Assembly (NCBI RefSeq): GCF_944377805.1
Contig: NZ_CALWFZ010000006.1
Span: 1 to 64,000, forward strand
DNA: 64,000 nucleotides
Reading direction: 5' to 3'
From: an uncultured Mediterraneibacter sp.
GTDB lineage: Bacteria > Bacillota > Clostridia > Lachnospirales > Lachnospiraceae
Shown: positions 1-8,509 of the stretch, in pieces
Position numbering within the stretch: the stretch's first letter is position 1
Layout: each line of letters begins with the position of its first letter
Translations under genes and position numbers: made by a program
Notes under the pieces: generated by a model
Database searches by the model: none
Seen by the model: the letters and a program-made list of their open reading frames with translations, nothing else
Told to the model about the DNA's origin: nothing

Positions 1-66
1 TTGGGCTGGAAATCCCCACAGACTGTCTTGAAGGAATTTATTCAGCATGGTGTAACATATGTTTGA
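1..66 (+). CDS. C-terminal tail of an upstream gene, possibly transposase-like (partial)
   Basis: Frame 1 is open from the window edge to a TGA at 64-66 and encodes 21 residues beginning LGWKSPQTV. A GWKxP motif followed by a short hydrophobic tail resembles the C-terminus of IS30-type transposases, but the piece is too short to be sure. An alternative is a minus-strand start at position 48 (MLNKFLQDSLWG), which has no convincing ribosome binding site. Only sequence left of the window would settle it. Confidence 0.3.
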   Translation: MGWKSPQTVLKEFIQHGVTYV

Positions 67-84
67 CAAACCTACACTGCCCAT

Positions 85-109
85 AAGAGATTGTAGCGCG
101 CTATCTCTT
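85..109. promoter_or_regulatory. LysR-type operator (T-N11-A dyad)
   Basis: Perfect 7-bp arms AAGAGAT (85-91) and ATCTCTT (103-109) are separated by 11 bases, exactly the T-N11-A layout of LysR-family binding boxes. The right arm overlaps the -35 hexamer of the adjacent lysR-type gene, so binding should repress its promoter (autorepression, inferred). Confidence 0.65.
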
Positions 110-136
110 GAAAGTGAAATTCAAAAATGTTATAAT
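108..136 (+). promoter_or_regulatory. Sigma-A promoter of the LysR-type gene
   Basis: TTGAAA (108-113), 17-base spacer, TATAAT (131-136). The start of transcription would fall near 143, leaving a leader of about 50 bases before the GTG start at 194. Confidence 0.75.
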
Positions 137-193
137 CTATAAATAATTTTTATAAATATCGATGTAATATTTTATTTGTCAGGGAGGTTTCGA

Positions 194-1063
194 GTGAATA
201 CTATACAGTTAGAATGCTTTGTCGCAGTGGCAGAAAACCTGAATTTCTCAAGAGCTTCCGAGGAGCTTAAGATCACGCAGCCTGCCGTCAGCCATCAGAT
301 CCGTTCTCTGGAGACGGAGCTGGATGTAAAACTATTTAAACGCACGAGCAAAAGTGTCTCCCTCACCCAGGAGGGACTCCAATTCCTTCCGGATGCCCAG
401 CTGATTCTCAGGACCGCCCTGTCTGCCAGAGAACGCCTGGGACAGCATGACCGGTTCATCCCCTTTGAAGTAGGGTGTCACAACCATATGGAACTCAATC
501 TCATGCCTCCGATTCTGAAAAAGCTCGCGGAAGACTTCCCTTTGCTGCGCCCGGAGGTCCGCCTGGTTCCTTTTCCGTCTCTTCTGAGCCTGATCGAAAA
601 TAAGCAGATCCACACTGCTTTTGGCATAAAAGAAGAGCAGAAAAAGTCCTCCCTGTACTTCAGAGAACTCTGTTCTGCTCCCATCGCCTGCGTCTGCTCT
701 CCTGAGCATCCGCTGGCTCAATATGAAACACTTTCCAGAAATCAGCTGTCCGGCAGTCTGGTCGCCTGTGCTCCGCGCCAGATCGCTGATTCAATCTTTG
801 CCGTTCAAAACAGCATCGTCATAAAGCTAAGACCCGAGCAGCGCTACTTCGCAAGCAATATGGAAAGCGCGCTCACCCTGGTAAAAGCCCGGATAGGGTA
901 CACTTTGTACCCCGACATCGCTCCCGGAAGAGAGTCCGGTCTTGCATATATCCCGGTTACGGATCTGCCCCGTGTATCGTTCGGCGTGTATTATCGGTAT
1001 GACGATGATCATCCGGTGATGAAAAGGTTTTTGAAAATATGTTCGGGGATTAGGGCGAATTAA
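194..1063 (+). CDS. LysR-family transcriptional regulator
   Basis: A 289-residue DNA-binding regulator. Residues 1-60 form the LysR winged helix-turn-helix (NTIQLECFVAVAENLNFSRA, then ITQPAVSHQIRSLE), and about 88-285 form the periplasmic-binding-like effector domain. The GTG at 194 is chosen because AGGGAGG lies at 181-187, seven bases upstream; an upstream TTG at 176 in the same frame has no ribosome binding site. The promoter carries a T-N11-A dyad. The ligand cannot be read from sequence and no divergent target gene is visible inside the window. It ends 15 bases from the convergent next gene. Confidence 0.88.
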   Translation: MNTIQLECFVAVAENLNFSRASEELKITQPAVSHQIRSLETELDVKLFKRTSKSVSLTQEGLQFLPDAQLILRTALSARERLGQHDRFIPFEVGCHNHMELNLMPPILKKLAEDFPLLRPEVRLVPFPSLLSLIENKQIHTAFGIKEEQKKSSLYFRELCSAPIACVCSPEHPLAQYETLSRNQLSGSLVACAPRQIADSIFAVQNSIVIKLRPEQRYFASNMESALTLVKARIGYTLYPDIAPGRESGLAYIPVTDLPRVSFGVYYRYDDDHPVMKRFLKICSGIRAN

Positions 1064-1078
1064 CCGGCACCGATCCCT

Positions 1079-2278
1079 TTACAAATTCCATTTTTCCAGA
1101 TCTTTTCTCGTTACTAAACCATATCTGTTTCCCTCTTCTTTTTTGTAACATATAAAACTTTTACAGAAAGAAGGATTATTTTTAATGAAGGTGAAAATAT
1201 CCATTGATGGTTTCGACTTATTGATTTTTCTATATTCTTTCTTTCCTTCCCTCGTAAGTATTGATTTGGGGGACTCTTCTTTTATAAAATCCTTAAAATT
1301 TTCATCTTTGAGAAACACTCCAATATCCCTTTCGGAACTGTAATTGATTCCCTTATCCAGCAGACATCGTGGTATCTTGGTAGCGGCACTGCCTTCAAAG
1401 GTTTCATATATTGAAATAGTATCACATTTGAGCAGGTCTATTACTGCCTGTTCATATTTCGTATAAAGTGCGTGTTCCTTTCCCAGCTGATAAGCTGGGA
1501 AAAGGCTCGATATCTCAAAAAACAAAGACCATGCCAAAACAGCAACTTTTTCAAAAACAATTCCCAGGAAATACCATGTCAAAACTTCACCTATTATACC
1601 AATAGTCCATATGACCACAGGCTGCATTACTTTTCTATACCATTTCTTTCCCCGTATTGTTTTCATCCTGTCGATGATAAGCGGTATCCATGTAATAAGA
1701 TGAAAAAATAATAGCGGAATGACAATCATTACGCAATTATCAATTATTTTCTCCGGGCTCACTGTATTTCGCTGCTGATATTGATAGAGAAAATAACATA
1801 CTAATGAAATATATCCGGCAGCAATTATGCATGCTGCAATCAACAATTTATTGGTTTTTACCTCTCTTTTTGATCTTTCCCAGTCAAACTTAAGTAATAT
1901 TACTATAAGATTAATGATTTTTTCTTTCAGTTCCTCTATTCTTTTTATCGAATAATCGGGTTTCTTGTGCTCTGTTTCCAATGCGTCAATCAGTTTCCAT
2001 ATATGTTCATCGGAAAAGACGTCTAAATACATGTCTTCAGGATATTCCCCCGAATTGTGGCATCCGTATCCATTTAGATTCACTTTCAGTTTAATAAGCC
2101 ATTTGTCAAGTTCTCTGACACTACATCCACTGAATCCTTCCATACATTCTTTCATCTCTTTGCGCCATGTGCTTCGTTCTCTCGTTATGTGATTCAGCAG
2201 ATTTTCTTTCCCGCCTCTTATCCAGCCTATTATTGCCACTATGACCGCTGACGACATTACAATTTCAAGTATGCTCAT
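1079..2278 (-). CDS. Unknown multi-pass membrane protein
   Basis: 399 residues that I do not recognise. A hydrophobic N-terminal anchor (about 5-20) is followed by a basic, charged soluble stretch (about 25-140) and then hydrophobic segments near 145-166, 180-202, 218-236 and 238-256. The C-terminal ~140 residues are soluble, ending in a lysine-rich tail. The start has AGGAGAT eight bases upstream. Composition is AT-rich compared with the housekeeping genes. It stands alone, convergent to the LysR gene and downstream of a terminator, which suggests an accessory gene. No enzymatic motif was found. Confidence 0.75.
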   Translation of the reverse strand: MSILEIVMSSAVIVAIIGWIRGGKENLLNHITRERSTWRKEMKECMEGFSGCSVRELDKWLIKLKVNLNGYGCHNSGEYPEDMYLDVFSDEHIWKLIDALETEHKKPDYSIKRIEELKEKIINLIVILLKFDWERSKREVKTNKLLIAACIIAAGYISLVCYFLYQYQQRNTVSPEKIIDNCVMIVIPLLFFHLITWIPLIIDRMKTIRGKKWYRKVMQPVVIWTIGIIGEVLTWYFLGIVFEKVAVLAWSLFFEISSLFPAYQLGKEHALYTKYEQAVIDLLKCDTISIYETFEGSAATKIPRCLLDKGINYSSERDIGVFLKDENFKDFIKEESPKSILTREGKKEYRKINKSKPSMDIFTFIKNNPSFCKSFICYKKEEGNRYGLVTRKDLEKWNL

Positions 2279-2336
2279 AACTCTTCATCTCCTGTATCAT
2301 TTGTTTAGCATCCGGAAAAATTTTTTGTAAACACAA

Positions 2337-2372
2337 AAGACTTCCCGGATGCTCACCGCACCGAGAAGTCTT
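2337..2372 (-). terminator. Intrinsic terminator (minus strand)
   Basis: Read on the minus strand, a 12-bp stem (AAGACTTCTCGG with CCGGGAAGTCTT, one G-U pair) and a 12-base loop are followed by a T-rich run. It closes the transcript of the small peptide at 2462-2551 and insulates the 399-residue gene. Confidence 0.7.
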
Positions 2373-2461
2373 CACCACATAAATATAATATCATGCTGAT
2401 TCTTAAATCACAAGATCTCAACTACAAAGTCACTCTGCTGTTTATCGATTCCTCCCCCCAA

Positions 2462-2551
2462 TCACCTCTTCACCTGTATCAGACATGTCAGCACCATTCC
2501 AACTACTGCTCCAAGAAGAAATCCTCCTATAAGACTGATAAAGACAGCCAT
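2462..2551 (-). CDS. Small single-pass membrane peptide, DUF3789-like
   Basis: A 29-residue peptide that is almost entirely one glycine-rich transmembrane helix (FISLIGGFLLGAVVGMVL) ending in a basic tail (QVKR). This layout is like the tiny DUF3789 proteins of Firmicutes. An in-frame ATG four codons upstream (2563) would give 33 residues, but the purine-rich GAAAGG abuts it, so the inner ATG at 2551 is better spaced. It has its own downstream terminator. No function is known; a toxin-like membrane peptide cannot be excluded. Confidence 0.5.
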   Translation of the reverse strand: MAVFISLIGGFLLGAVVGMVLTCLIQVKR

Positions 2552-2727
2552 CTCTGATCCCATCCTTTCGTACAAGTTCTCTACAAAACAGTTTATGCAC
2601 GAATTCGCAAATCTATTCGTTTCCACACGGAATCACACACAATTTGTATTTTATATTGGAAAGTTTTGTGATATATTGTATTTTATTTGCAAGGACTATT
2701 TGCAGACATCAGACGGAGGATTTTATT

Positions 2728-3273
2728 TTGGAGAATATAACATTACTGATCAACTACATTGCAAAAGATATGATGGAGCCCATCGGGTACCTGCCGTGGG
2801 GCTTACTCTCCGGATGTATCTTTCTCCTGATTTTGCCTCTGTGGCGCCGCTTTAATGAAAAATCTGCTGAGAAAAATACTTTAAAAAGAGATCTTGTGCA
2901 TTTTCTCCTCATTGCATATTGCATCACGCTCCTGAAACTGGCTTTCTTCTCTCGTGAGCCCGGTTCCAGAACTGATGTCAGCATGAGGCTGTTCGACACA
3001 TGGGGCACCACAATGCAGACACACGCCTTCTTTATTGAAAATATCCTTATGTTTCTGCCGTTTGGTATTCTCGTGCCTACTGTATTTCAGGAAACCCGGG
3101 GAGTCCTGCGGTGTACTGTCACAGCATTTGCGTGCAGTACACTGTTGGAGATGATCCAGCTCGTCACAGGAAGAGGATTTTGTCAGATAGATGATGTCAT
3201 CACAAATACTGTCGGCGGTCTGGTCGGATATGTGCTGTATAGGGGGTGGCAATGGGTGAGAGCTAGAATCTGA
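2728..3273 (+). CDS. VanZ-like family membrane protein
   Basis: 181 residues with four or five transmembrane helices typical of the VanZ family. Conserved features are the Leu-Lys-rich helix ending KLAFFSR, the segment NILMFLPFGILVP, and GRGFCQIDDVITNTVGGLVGY near the C-terminus. VanZ was first seen in teicoplanin-resistance clusters; the family role is unclear. The TTG at 2728 is chosen as start: GGAGGA lies at 2715-2720, seven bases away, while the ATG at 2644 lacks a ribosome binding site and would place a second hydrophobic segment in front. It is convergent with the end of the capsule operon. Confidence 0.85.
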   Translation: MENITLLINYIAKDMMEPIGYLPWGLLSGCIFLLILPLWRRFNEKSAEKNTLKRDLVHFLLIAYCITLLKLAFFSREPGSRTDVSMRLFDTWGTTMQTHAFFIENILMFLPFGILVPTVFQETRGVLRCTVTAFACSTLLEMIQLVTGRGFCQIDDVITNTVGGLVGYVLYRGWQWVRARI

Positions 3274-3311
3274 CAGGGTTAGACTGGTCTCATACCTGGA
3301 GCCGCCAAGTA

Positions 3312-3512
3312 TCAATATGTAACATTTACTTTAAACGGACATACCGTTATACACTTATTGCACCTGATACACTTGCTTTCATCAATATGTGGATATTCAA
3401 AACCTTCTTCATCCTCGATCATCGCGATTGCCTCTTTCGGACAAATTGCATAGCAGGCTGTGCATCCACAACATTCAGTTTTTCGATAGTATAGAATTGG
3501 GATTTCTTTCAT
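3312..3512 (-). CDS. Stand-alone 2[4Fe-4S] ferredoxin of the capsule locus
   Basis: 66 residues with two complete CxxCxxCxxxCP motifs (cysteines 14, 17, 20, 24 and 42, 45, 48, 52), enough to bind two 4Fe-4S clusters. AGGAGAATGGT precedes the ATG. It is the last gene of the capsule operon and lies directly after an FrhB-type protein that lacks a ferredoxin domain. In the homologue at 9760-10947 the same kind of ferredoxin forms the N-terminus of the FrhB protein, so this gene is best seen as the missing domain encoded separately and in reverse order. Confidence 0.85.
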   Translation of the reverse strand: MKEIPILYYRKTECCGCTACYAICPKEAIAMIEDEEGFEYPHIDESKCIRCNKCITVCPFKVNVTY

Positions 3513-3557
3513 ACCATTCTCCTAAAATACAATAAATTTTGATGATTTTTAAATTTT

Positions 3558-4616
3558 TTAAGATGTGCGCTTCTCCTTTTCTAGGGTGAAAAGTAAGCCG
3601 TAATTGAAGCTATTTATTCTGCCTCTCCCAAAATTCCAGATGGGCGTTTTTATAAGTATTTTCTTTATAAGTTTTTTTACCTTATTTATTAATGAAACTG
3701 AGCTTGGAACCGCATATTTGTCTTTCAGTTTTTCAAATTCCATCGCACTCATATCTTCGAAAAAATATTCTCGCTCTGGCGGCCGCTTCGCTGAACTGTA
3801 CTCCGCTGGATTTCCCTTTATCGCCTCCTCATAGGAGACCTTTTTAGAAACTGTATCCGCTGAAATTTGATCATATATCTTTTCCCCCTTCTTGGTTCTT
3901 ATAATCACCAGAGAGACACCTTTCCCATCATTCATATCAGGGAGTACTCGATCTATCCCCCAGAAATCAGCTATTGTAAGATCGGCCAGCTTAGATTTTT
4001 TAGTCACACATTCATAACAGGAGGGTCTCAAGGCATAGTCCCTCAAAAACATAAGCATATATGGATCTTTATCCTTAGAAATATATATAGCTTCATGATT
4101 CTGATCTATCTGCTTTATTCCAAAATCAGACCAGCCGTAATCTTTACATCTGAAATTCACGATGACAAGTTTGGCTTTATTTTTCTCTTCCACATATTCA
4201 GCATATTTTCTCCAGAGTTTTGGCGATGGTACCCCATGACAGATAACATCTACACAGTATAGGTTATCATAATCTCTGCCTAAAAAAGACTTCAGTCCAT
4301 TTACCTGACAACTCGTTCCGGAAAAGAGAACCTCTATGCCAGCTTCCAGATCTGCTTTTACTCGCTGAAATGTTCTACCTACTTTTGCCTGGAGGTATTT
4401 TGATCCGCGCAGCCTGGATAAATCATCTTTGTTTGTCACTCTTATAAATTCAACATAATAACAATCTTCAGACATTGCAACACCATATACCACTCCACCC
4501 TGTTGAAATATTTTTTCAGCAAGCAAAGTAAATATAGCTCCTGAAGAGCTTTGTCGCCTCAACTCATTATTTTTTGAATAGGTTGCATATGTTCTTATAG
4601 CATTGTCATACCCCAT
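3558..4616 (-). CDS. FrhB-like (coenzyme F420 hydrogenase/dehydrogenase beta subunit) protein without ferredoxin domain
   Basis: 352 residues matching the N- and C-terminal FrhB domains: SSSGAIFTLLAEKIF, RGSKYLQAKVGRTFQ, FSGTSCQVNGLKSFLGRDY, VICHGVPSPKLWRKY, and C-terminal cysteines in RPSCYECVTKKSKLADLTIADFWG. Such flavin/iron-sulfur oxidoreductase homologues are common next to polysaccharide pyruvyltransferases in bacterial surface-glycan clusters; their substrate is not established. The N-terminal ferredoxin present in the in-cluster paralogue is absent here and encoded 45 bases downstream. It follows the flippase gene by nine bases. Confidence 0.82.
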   Translation of the reverse strand: MGYDNAIRTYATYSKNNELRRQSSSGAIFTLLAEKIFQQGGVVYGVAMSEDCYYVEFIRVTNKDDLSRLRGSKYLQAKVGRTFQRVKADLEAGIEVLFSGTSCQVNGLKSFLGRDYDNLYCVDVICHGVPSPKLWRKYAEYVEEKNKAKLVIVNFRCKDYGWSDFGIKQIDQNHEAIYISKDKDPYMLMFLRDYALRPSCYECVTKKSKLADLTIADFWGIDRVLPDMNDGKGVSLVIIRTKKGEKIYDQISADTVSKKVSYEEAIKGNPAEYSSAKRPPEREYFFEDMSAMEFEKLKDKYAVPSSVSLINKVKKLIKKILIKTPIWNFGRGRINSFNYGLLFTLEKEKRTS

Positions 4617-4625
4617 TCTTTCATC

Positions 4626-6149
4626 TCACTTTCTCGCCCGCTTCTTAATCAGCTTTTTGATTGGCTCTATAATCATTTGCTTCTCCTCAATATTCATTCC
4701 CAGAAAATACATCGAGCAGCAATATACTAAGGCATAAAGTACAATCCACACTCCCATTACAAGCAAATTATTCATTGGGACAAAAATCATAATAATAGCC
4801 CCAAATAAGCACGGAATAATAAAGCTTGGAATAAATTGTGCAATGCTTTTCCAAAAATACCAAATATTAATCCCTATTCGATGCTGATAATACCAGTTCA
4901 TAAACAAAATATTTCCACCAGTTAAAGAGATTGCCGTTCCTATCGCTGCCCCTATCGCACCAAACATTCCAATTAGTGGTATACTAATAAATACATTTGC
5001 TACCGCTATAAACATATACACTATTGATCTTGCCTTATGTTTGTTCTTTGCCCTCTGAATTTCAATGCCAAGGTTCTGAATAAGCGGAACTGTAACGGGA
5101 AGTATCAGCCATAATGCAATATAATACGAATTCGCATAGCCTTGTCCACCCCAAAAGTACATGAACGGTTTTCCAAAAAAAATAAAGCCTGTAAATATAA
5201 GTCCTAAAACAATAAACTGAACACGGCCTATCTTAGTGAACAGTCTGGTCAGTTCATTGTTATCATCAGATGTTGCAACAATTCTATTAACTTTAGGAAC
5301 AAAAACATTAGAAATTGAAGTAGAAAACTGTAAATACATTGTATTGATCTGCCCACCAAGGCCATATACTGCAACTCCTGTAGTTCCTACAAGCCTTCCC
5401 AATAAAAACTTATCAACACTCCAATTCACCTGATCAATAATTTGATTAAGAAAAATGAAAAATGTGAACACCCACATTTCCTTAAGCAATCCAAACCGAA
5501 TTCCTCTAAAGATAAAATGAACTTGTAATTTTTTTAAGCTAAACCATATATTTGCTATCAGTTTAGCTACTGTCAAAAATGTAGTGACACATACCATACC
5601 AACTGATCCATATCCCATAATCAACAAAGGCAGTGTTAAAAATGGATTAAGAAGGTTCTGAAAGACAACCAACAATTTCTGAAAGAAAAATCTTTCATGA
5701 GCAGAGGTAAAAGCATCAAAAACACTGTTTGGAAATGTTAGTGCCAAGTTTAATACCATAAGAGCCATAAGAACTCGCGCCACTGGATATTCTGTCGATG
5801 TTAATCCATTGGAGAAAATAGATTTGATATTACCTATCATTACTAATCCACAAATAATACAGATCAACGCAATAACGAGAAAAATGACCATAAACATACC
5901 ATTTAATCTGCTTACTTCATCCTCATCATTTCTGGCCTTTGCCCTAGAATAAAATCGCATATATGATGCCGTAAATCCAAAACTAAGAAGACTAAGATAA
6001 GAAACAACAGAGTAGACCAATTGATATAATCCATATTCACTCTGCCCCAATAGTCGAAGCATAATAGGCGTATAAATTAAGCCTGATAATATTTTTATTC
6101 CCTCAGAAATATATGAAAGAATTACACCTGATTTCTTTTGACTTACCAC
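4626..6149 (-). CDS. Wzx-type oligosaccharide flippase
   Basis: 507 residues with about 12-14 hydrophobic helices. The family-typical N-terminus (GIKILSGLIYTPIMLRLLGQSEYGLYQ) marks the polysaccharide biosynthesis/MATE-like flippase superfamily. It should translocate undecaprenyl-linked repeat units across the membrane for the EpsG-type polymerase. The start is a GTG at 6149 preceded by TTGAGG; an overlapping ATG is in another frame. The gene is 12 bases downstream of the pyruvyltransferase and visibly AT-rich. Confidence 0.9.
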   Translation of the reverse strand: MVSQKKSGVILSYISEGIKILSGLIYTPIMLRLLGQSEYGLYQLVYSVVSYLSLLSFGFTASYMRFYSRAKARNDEDEVSRLNGMFMVIFLVIALICIICGLVMIGNIKSIFSNGLTSTEYPVARVLMALMVLNLALTFPNSVFDAFTSAHERFFFQKLLVVFQNLLNPFLTLPLLIMGYGSVGMVCVTTFLTVAKLIANIWFSLKKLQVHFIFRGIRFGLLKEMWVFTFFIFLNQIIDQVNWSVDKFLLGRLVGTTGVAVYGLGGQINTMYLQFSTSISNVFVPKVNRIVATSDDNNELTRLFTKIGRVQFIVLGLIFTGFIFFGKPFMYFWGGQGYANSYYIALWLILPVTVPLIQNLGIEIQRAKNKHKARSIVYMFIAVANVFISIPLIGMFGAIGAAIGTAISLTGGNILFMNWYYQHRIGINIWYFWKSIAQFIPSFIIPCLFGAIIMIFVPMNNLLVMGVWIVLYALVYCCSMYFLGMNIEEKQMIIEPIKKLIKKRARK

Positions 6150-6161
6150 TCTATCATTACC

Positions 6162-7334
6162 TCAATTCTCTTCTAATGCTGTTCTAAGAAGCTCTTGTGA
6201 TTTCTGTATAAGTATATTGATTTTATTACTTACACTACTATAATCAATTGCATCATAGATATTTTTAATTAGTTTATCCGCCTCTGTGAGGAAGCGCTCA
6301 GAAAGCCCCGCCACTTCCAGCAATGTTACAATTCTACTACTCATATCCCCACCTTTTATTAAGGATTCCCTATTAAAAACGTAAAACTCTTTACTAAATA
6401 TTATTGAAAAAACTGATGCATGGAAAGAATCCGTACAAATCACTTCGGCATTATCAATCAAGCTTAAAAATTCTGATATGCCAACATCATAAAGATTAAT
6501 ATCTCCAAATCCTATATCACAGCCTCGGATTTTTCCCTCGACATGTGGTAAAAAGACAATTTGAAGGTTTCTAATCCTTGCATATTTTTTTATTATTCTG
6601 CGCTGCTTTTTATTCTGCCCAAGCAAATAAACAAAAATATATTTTTGCTTAACTACTTTCCTTGACATTAAAGTGCGCCACCTTGATACATTAAGTAAAA
6701 GTGTTGGATCTACTACGACATCAACTTTTCTTTTCAAAATCTTTTCTAAATATATCTGTGAGCTTTTCTCTCTTACAGAAATCCATGAATACCTACTGAG
6801 ATATTTAGACATAAATGCTCCATATCCCTCGGGATATTCTGTCACAGCTATGCTAGATGCATAAGATATACATTTTTTATTAGATGTAACAAATTGACAT
6901 ACATATGCCGGCTGAATAACATTTGGTTTCCATATTTGATCACTGCCGCTTATAAAATAGTCATATCTTTGATTTAACACTGAGATATTTTCTTCTGTAA
7001 ATACTTCCGGTTGTTCAATCGTATTTCTTGAATGTTTAAACGCCTTTTTCCTAAGTAATAAATTTGCTCTGAGTTTTTTACCGTATATGAGGCTAGCAGC
7101 CCCATTAGATAGTTTTCTTCTGATCTTAGGAAACACTTTATATGTTTTGTCTTTTATCTCATGTAGACAATTGCCCTTTGACGTGGTAAACATAGGTTTA
7201 GATGGTTTTTTATATGAAACAACATCTGACTCATATCCCATTTCTTCCAAATAGTATTTTAAGGCCAACGCTTGGGCAATTCCCCCATAATTATCATTTT
7301 TATAAAACAACGTTATGATAGCGACTCTTTTCAT
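6162..7334 (-). CDS. Polysaccharide pyruvyltransferase family protein (copy 1)
   Basis: 390 residues of the PS_pyruv_trans fold. Visible family motifs are the N-terminal NYGGIAQALALKYYLEE, the central ISGSDQIW motif, a DPTLLL segment and the C-terminal CTDSFHASVFSIIF motif. Members attach pyruvate as a ketal to glycan hydroxyls (CsaB type), although many capsule-locus members are untested. It is translated between a GT4 gene and the flippase and pairs with the split FrhB/ferredoxin genes downstream, mirroring the second pair at 9.8-12.1 kb. Confidence 0.85.
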   Translation of the reverse strand: MKRVAIITLFYKNDNYGGIAQALALKYYLEEMGYESDVVSYKKPSKPMFTTSKGNCLHEIKDKTYKVFPKIRRKLSNGAASLIYGKKLRANLLLRKKAFKHSRNTIEQPEVFTEENISVLNQRYDYFISGSDQIWKPNVIQPAYVCQFVTSNKKCISYASSIAVTEYPEGYGAFMSKYLSRYSWISVREKSSQIYLEKILKRKVDVVVDPTLLLNVSRWRTLMSRKVVKQKYIFVYLLGQNKKQRRIIKKYARIRNLQIVFLPHVEGKIRGCDIGFGDINLYDVGISEFLSLIDNAEVICTDSFHASVFSIIFSKEFYVFNRESLIKGGDMSSRIVTLLEVAGLSERFLTEADKLIKNIYDAIDYSSVSNKINILIQKSQELLRTALEEN

Positions 7335-7362
7335 CTACCGTACAACCCTCTAAAAATAAATA

Positions 7363-8466
7363 TTATTTCAAACAATCTGTATAAATGTTCAACAAATCAC
7401 ATCTGGCCGTTTTTAAATCATATCCCGCACGTACAAAATTCTCATAATAGTCCGATATATCATTGTTAGATCGGACTCTGTTAGAGCAAATGGCCTCTGC
7501 CCATTTCTTTGCCGGCTCCGAAAGTGGGAGATATGAAATTAACGGAGTGATTTGAGTATCTCTAGGAACAACAGTTGAAGAAAAAGTTGGTAATGAATTT
7601 GCCTGGGCTTCTATATAAGTGATCCCAAGGCCCTCCCACAGAGATGGCATCATAAAAACATCCATAACTGAATACCATTTTTCAACATCTGGCTTGCTCC
7701 CGACCCACAGCATTTTGTTTTCAATACCATGCATTCTGATACGTTCTTCCATTTGCAGTAGTAATGGATCATTTTCTACAGGAGCAGAACCTATCCAGAG
7801 AAATTTACTATCAGGTCGAACTTTTATGACCTCTGCCATTATATCAATCATGAATATCGGATTTTTTTGGTGTGCATATCTACACACAGTTCCCACTACA
7901 AATGTGTTGTCTGAAATTCCAAGTTCTTTACGCATTGAGCTTCTGATTTTAATGTCAAAGTGAAATTTAGAAACATCAATCGCATTTTTCAGCACAATGA
8001 ATTTTCTCTTTCCAAACGAGTCTCTGCCCGCTCTATTAGAACAGGCAATAAGTTCATCCGCAAAAATACTGTACGCAATATTGCAAGCTTTTTCGAGTAT
8101 AGCTCTTTTTAATCCTCCCGGGATTTTTGTGTTATGGCTGTGAAAAATGACCCTTTTCACTCCATAATAATGCGCGATCATAGTAAGGTGCACCGTCTGA
8201 TAATTCATCTGGTTGACATGGACTATATCATATTTCTCGTACTTCAAAATGCGCTTCATATACTTCCTGCCTTGCACATCTTTTTCTATAAGGAAAATTT
8301 TTCCTCCATTTTGTTTTATGTGATCAACATACGGCGAGTCAAAATCCAAAAACTGCATAAAATCTACAGTAACCCCATTTTCGACTAAAGCGTCATATTG
8401 ATTCATAATCACAGTTGCAACACCATTTGCAACCCTTAAATTATTTAGAACTATTAAAACTTTCAT
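7363..8466 (-). CDS. GT4-family glycosyltransferase (copy 1)
   Basis: 367 residues of the GT-B fold. The N-terminal glycine-containing loop is LRVANGVATVIMNQYDAL, and the donor-binding domain carries FVVGTVCRYAHQKNP and the EX7E motif (EGLGITYIE). It resembles capsule glycosyltransferases of the EpsF/CapM kind; the sugar donor and acceptor cannot be read. AAAGGAA precedes the ATG. AT-rich, in the strain-variable part of the capsule operon. Confidence 0.88.
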   Translation of the reverse strand: MKVLIVLNNLRVANGVATVIMNQYDALVENGVTVDFMQFLDFDSPYVDHIKQNGGKIFLIEKDVQGRKYMKRILKYEKYDIVHVNQMNYQTVHLTMIAHYYGVKRVIFHSHNTKIPGGLKRAILEKACNIAYSIFADELIACSNRAGRDSFGKRKFIVLKNAIDVSKFHFDIKIRSSMRKELGISDNTFVVGTVCRYAHQKNPIFMIDIMAEVIKVRPDSKFLWIGSAPVENDPLLLQMEERIRMHGIENKMLWVGSKPDVEKWYSVMDVFMMPSLWEGLGITYIEAQANSLPTFSSTVVPRDTQITPLISYLPLSEPAKKWAEAICSNRVRSNNDISDYYENFVRAGYDLKTARCDLLNIYTDCLK

Positions 8467-8509
8467 AGCTAATTCCTTTGCTTATTGATTGGCAAATAGT
8501 TTTTTTCAT

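Noticed and set aside
3..48. Minus-strand start of a divergent gene at position 48
   Set aside because: The frame is open to the edge but has no ribosome binding site, while the plus-strand tail looks more protein-like; it cannot be decided with 48 bases.
2595..2855. Plus-strand frame of 86 codons upstream of VanZ
   Set aside because: It overlaps the VanZ-like gene in another frame and has no ribosome binding site or recognisable features.
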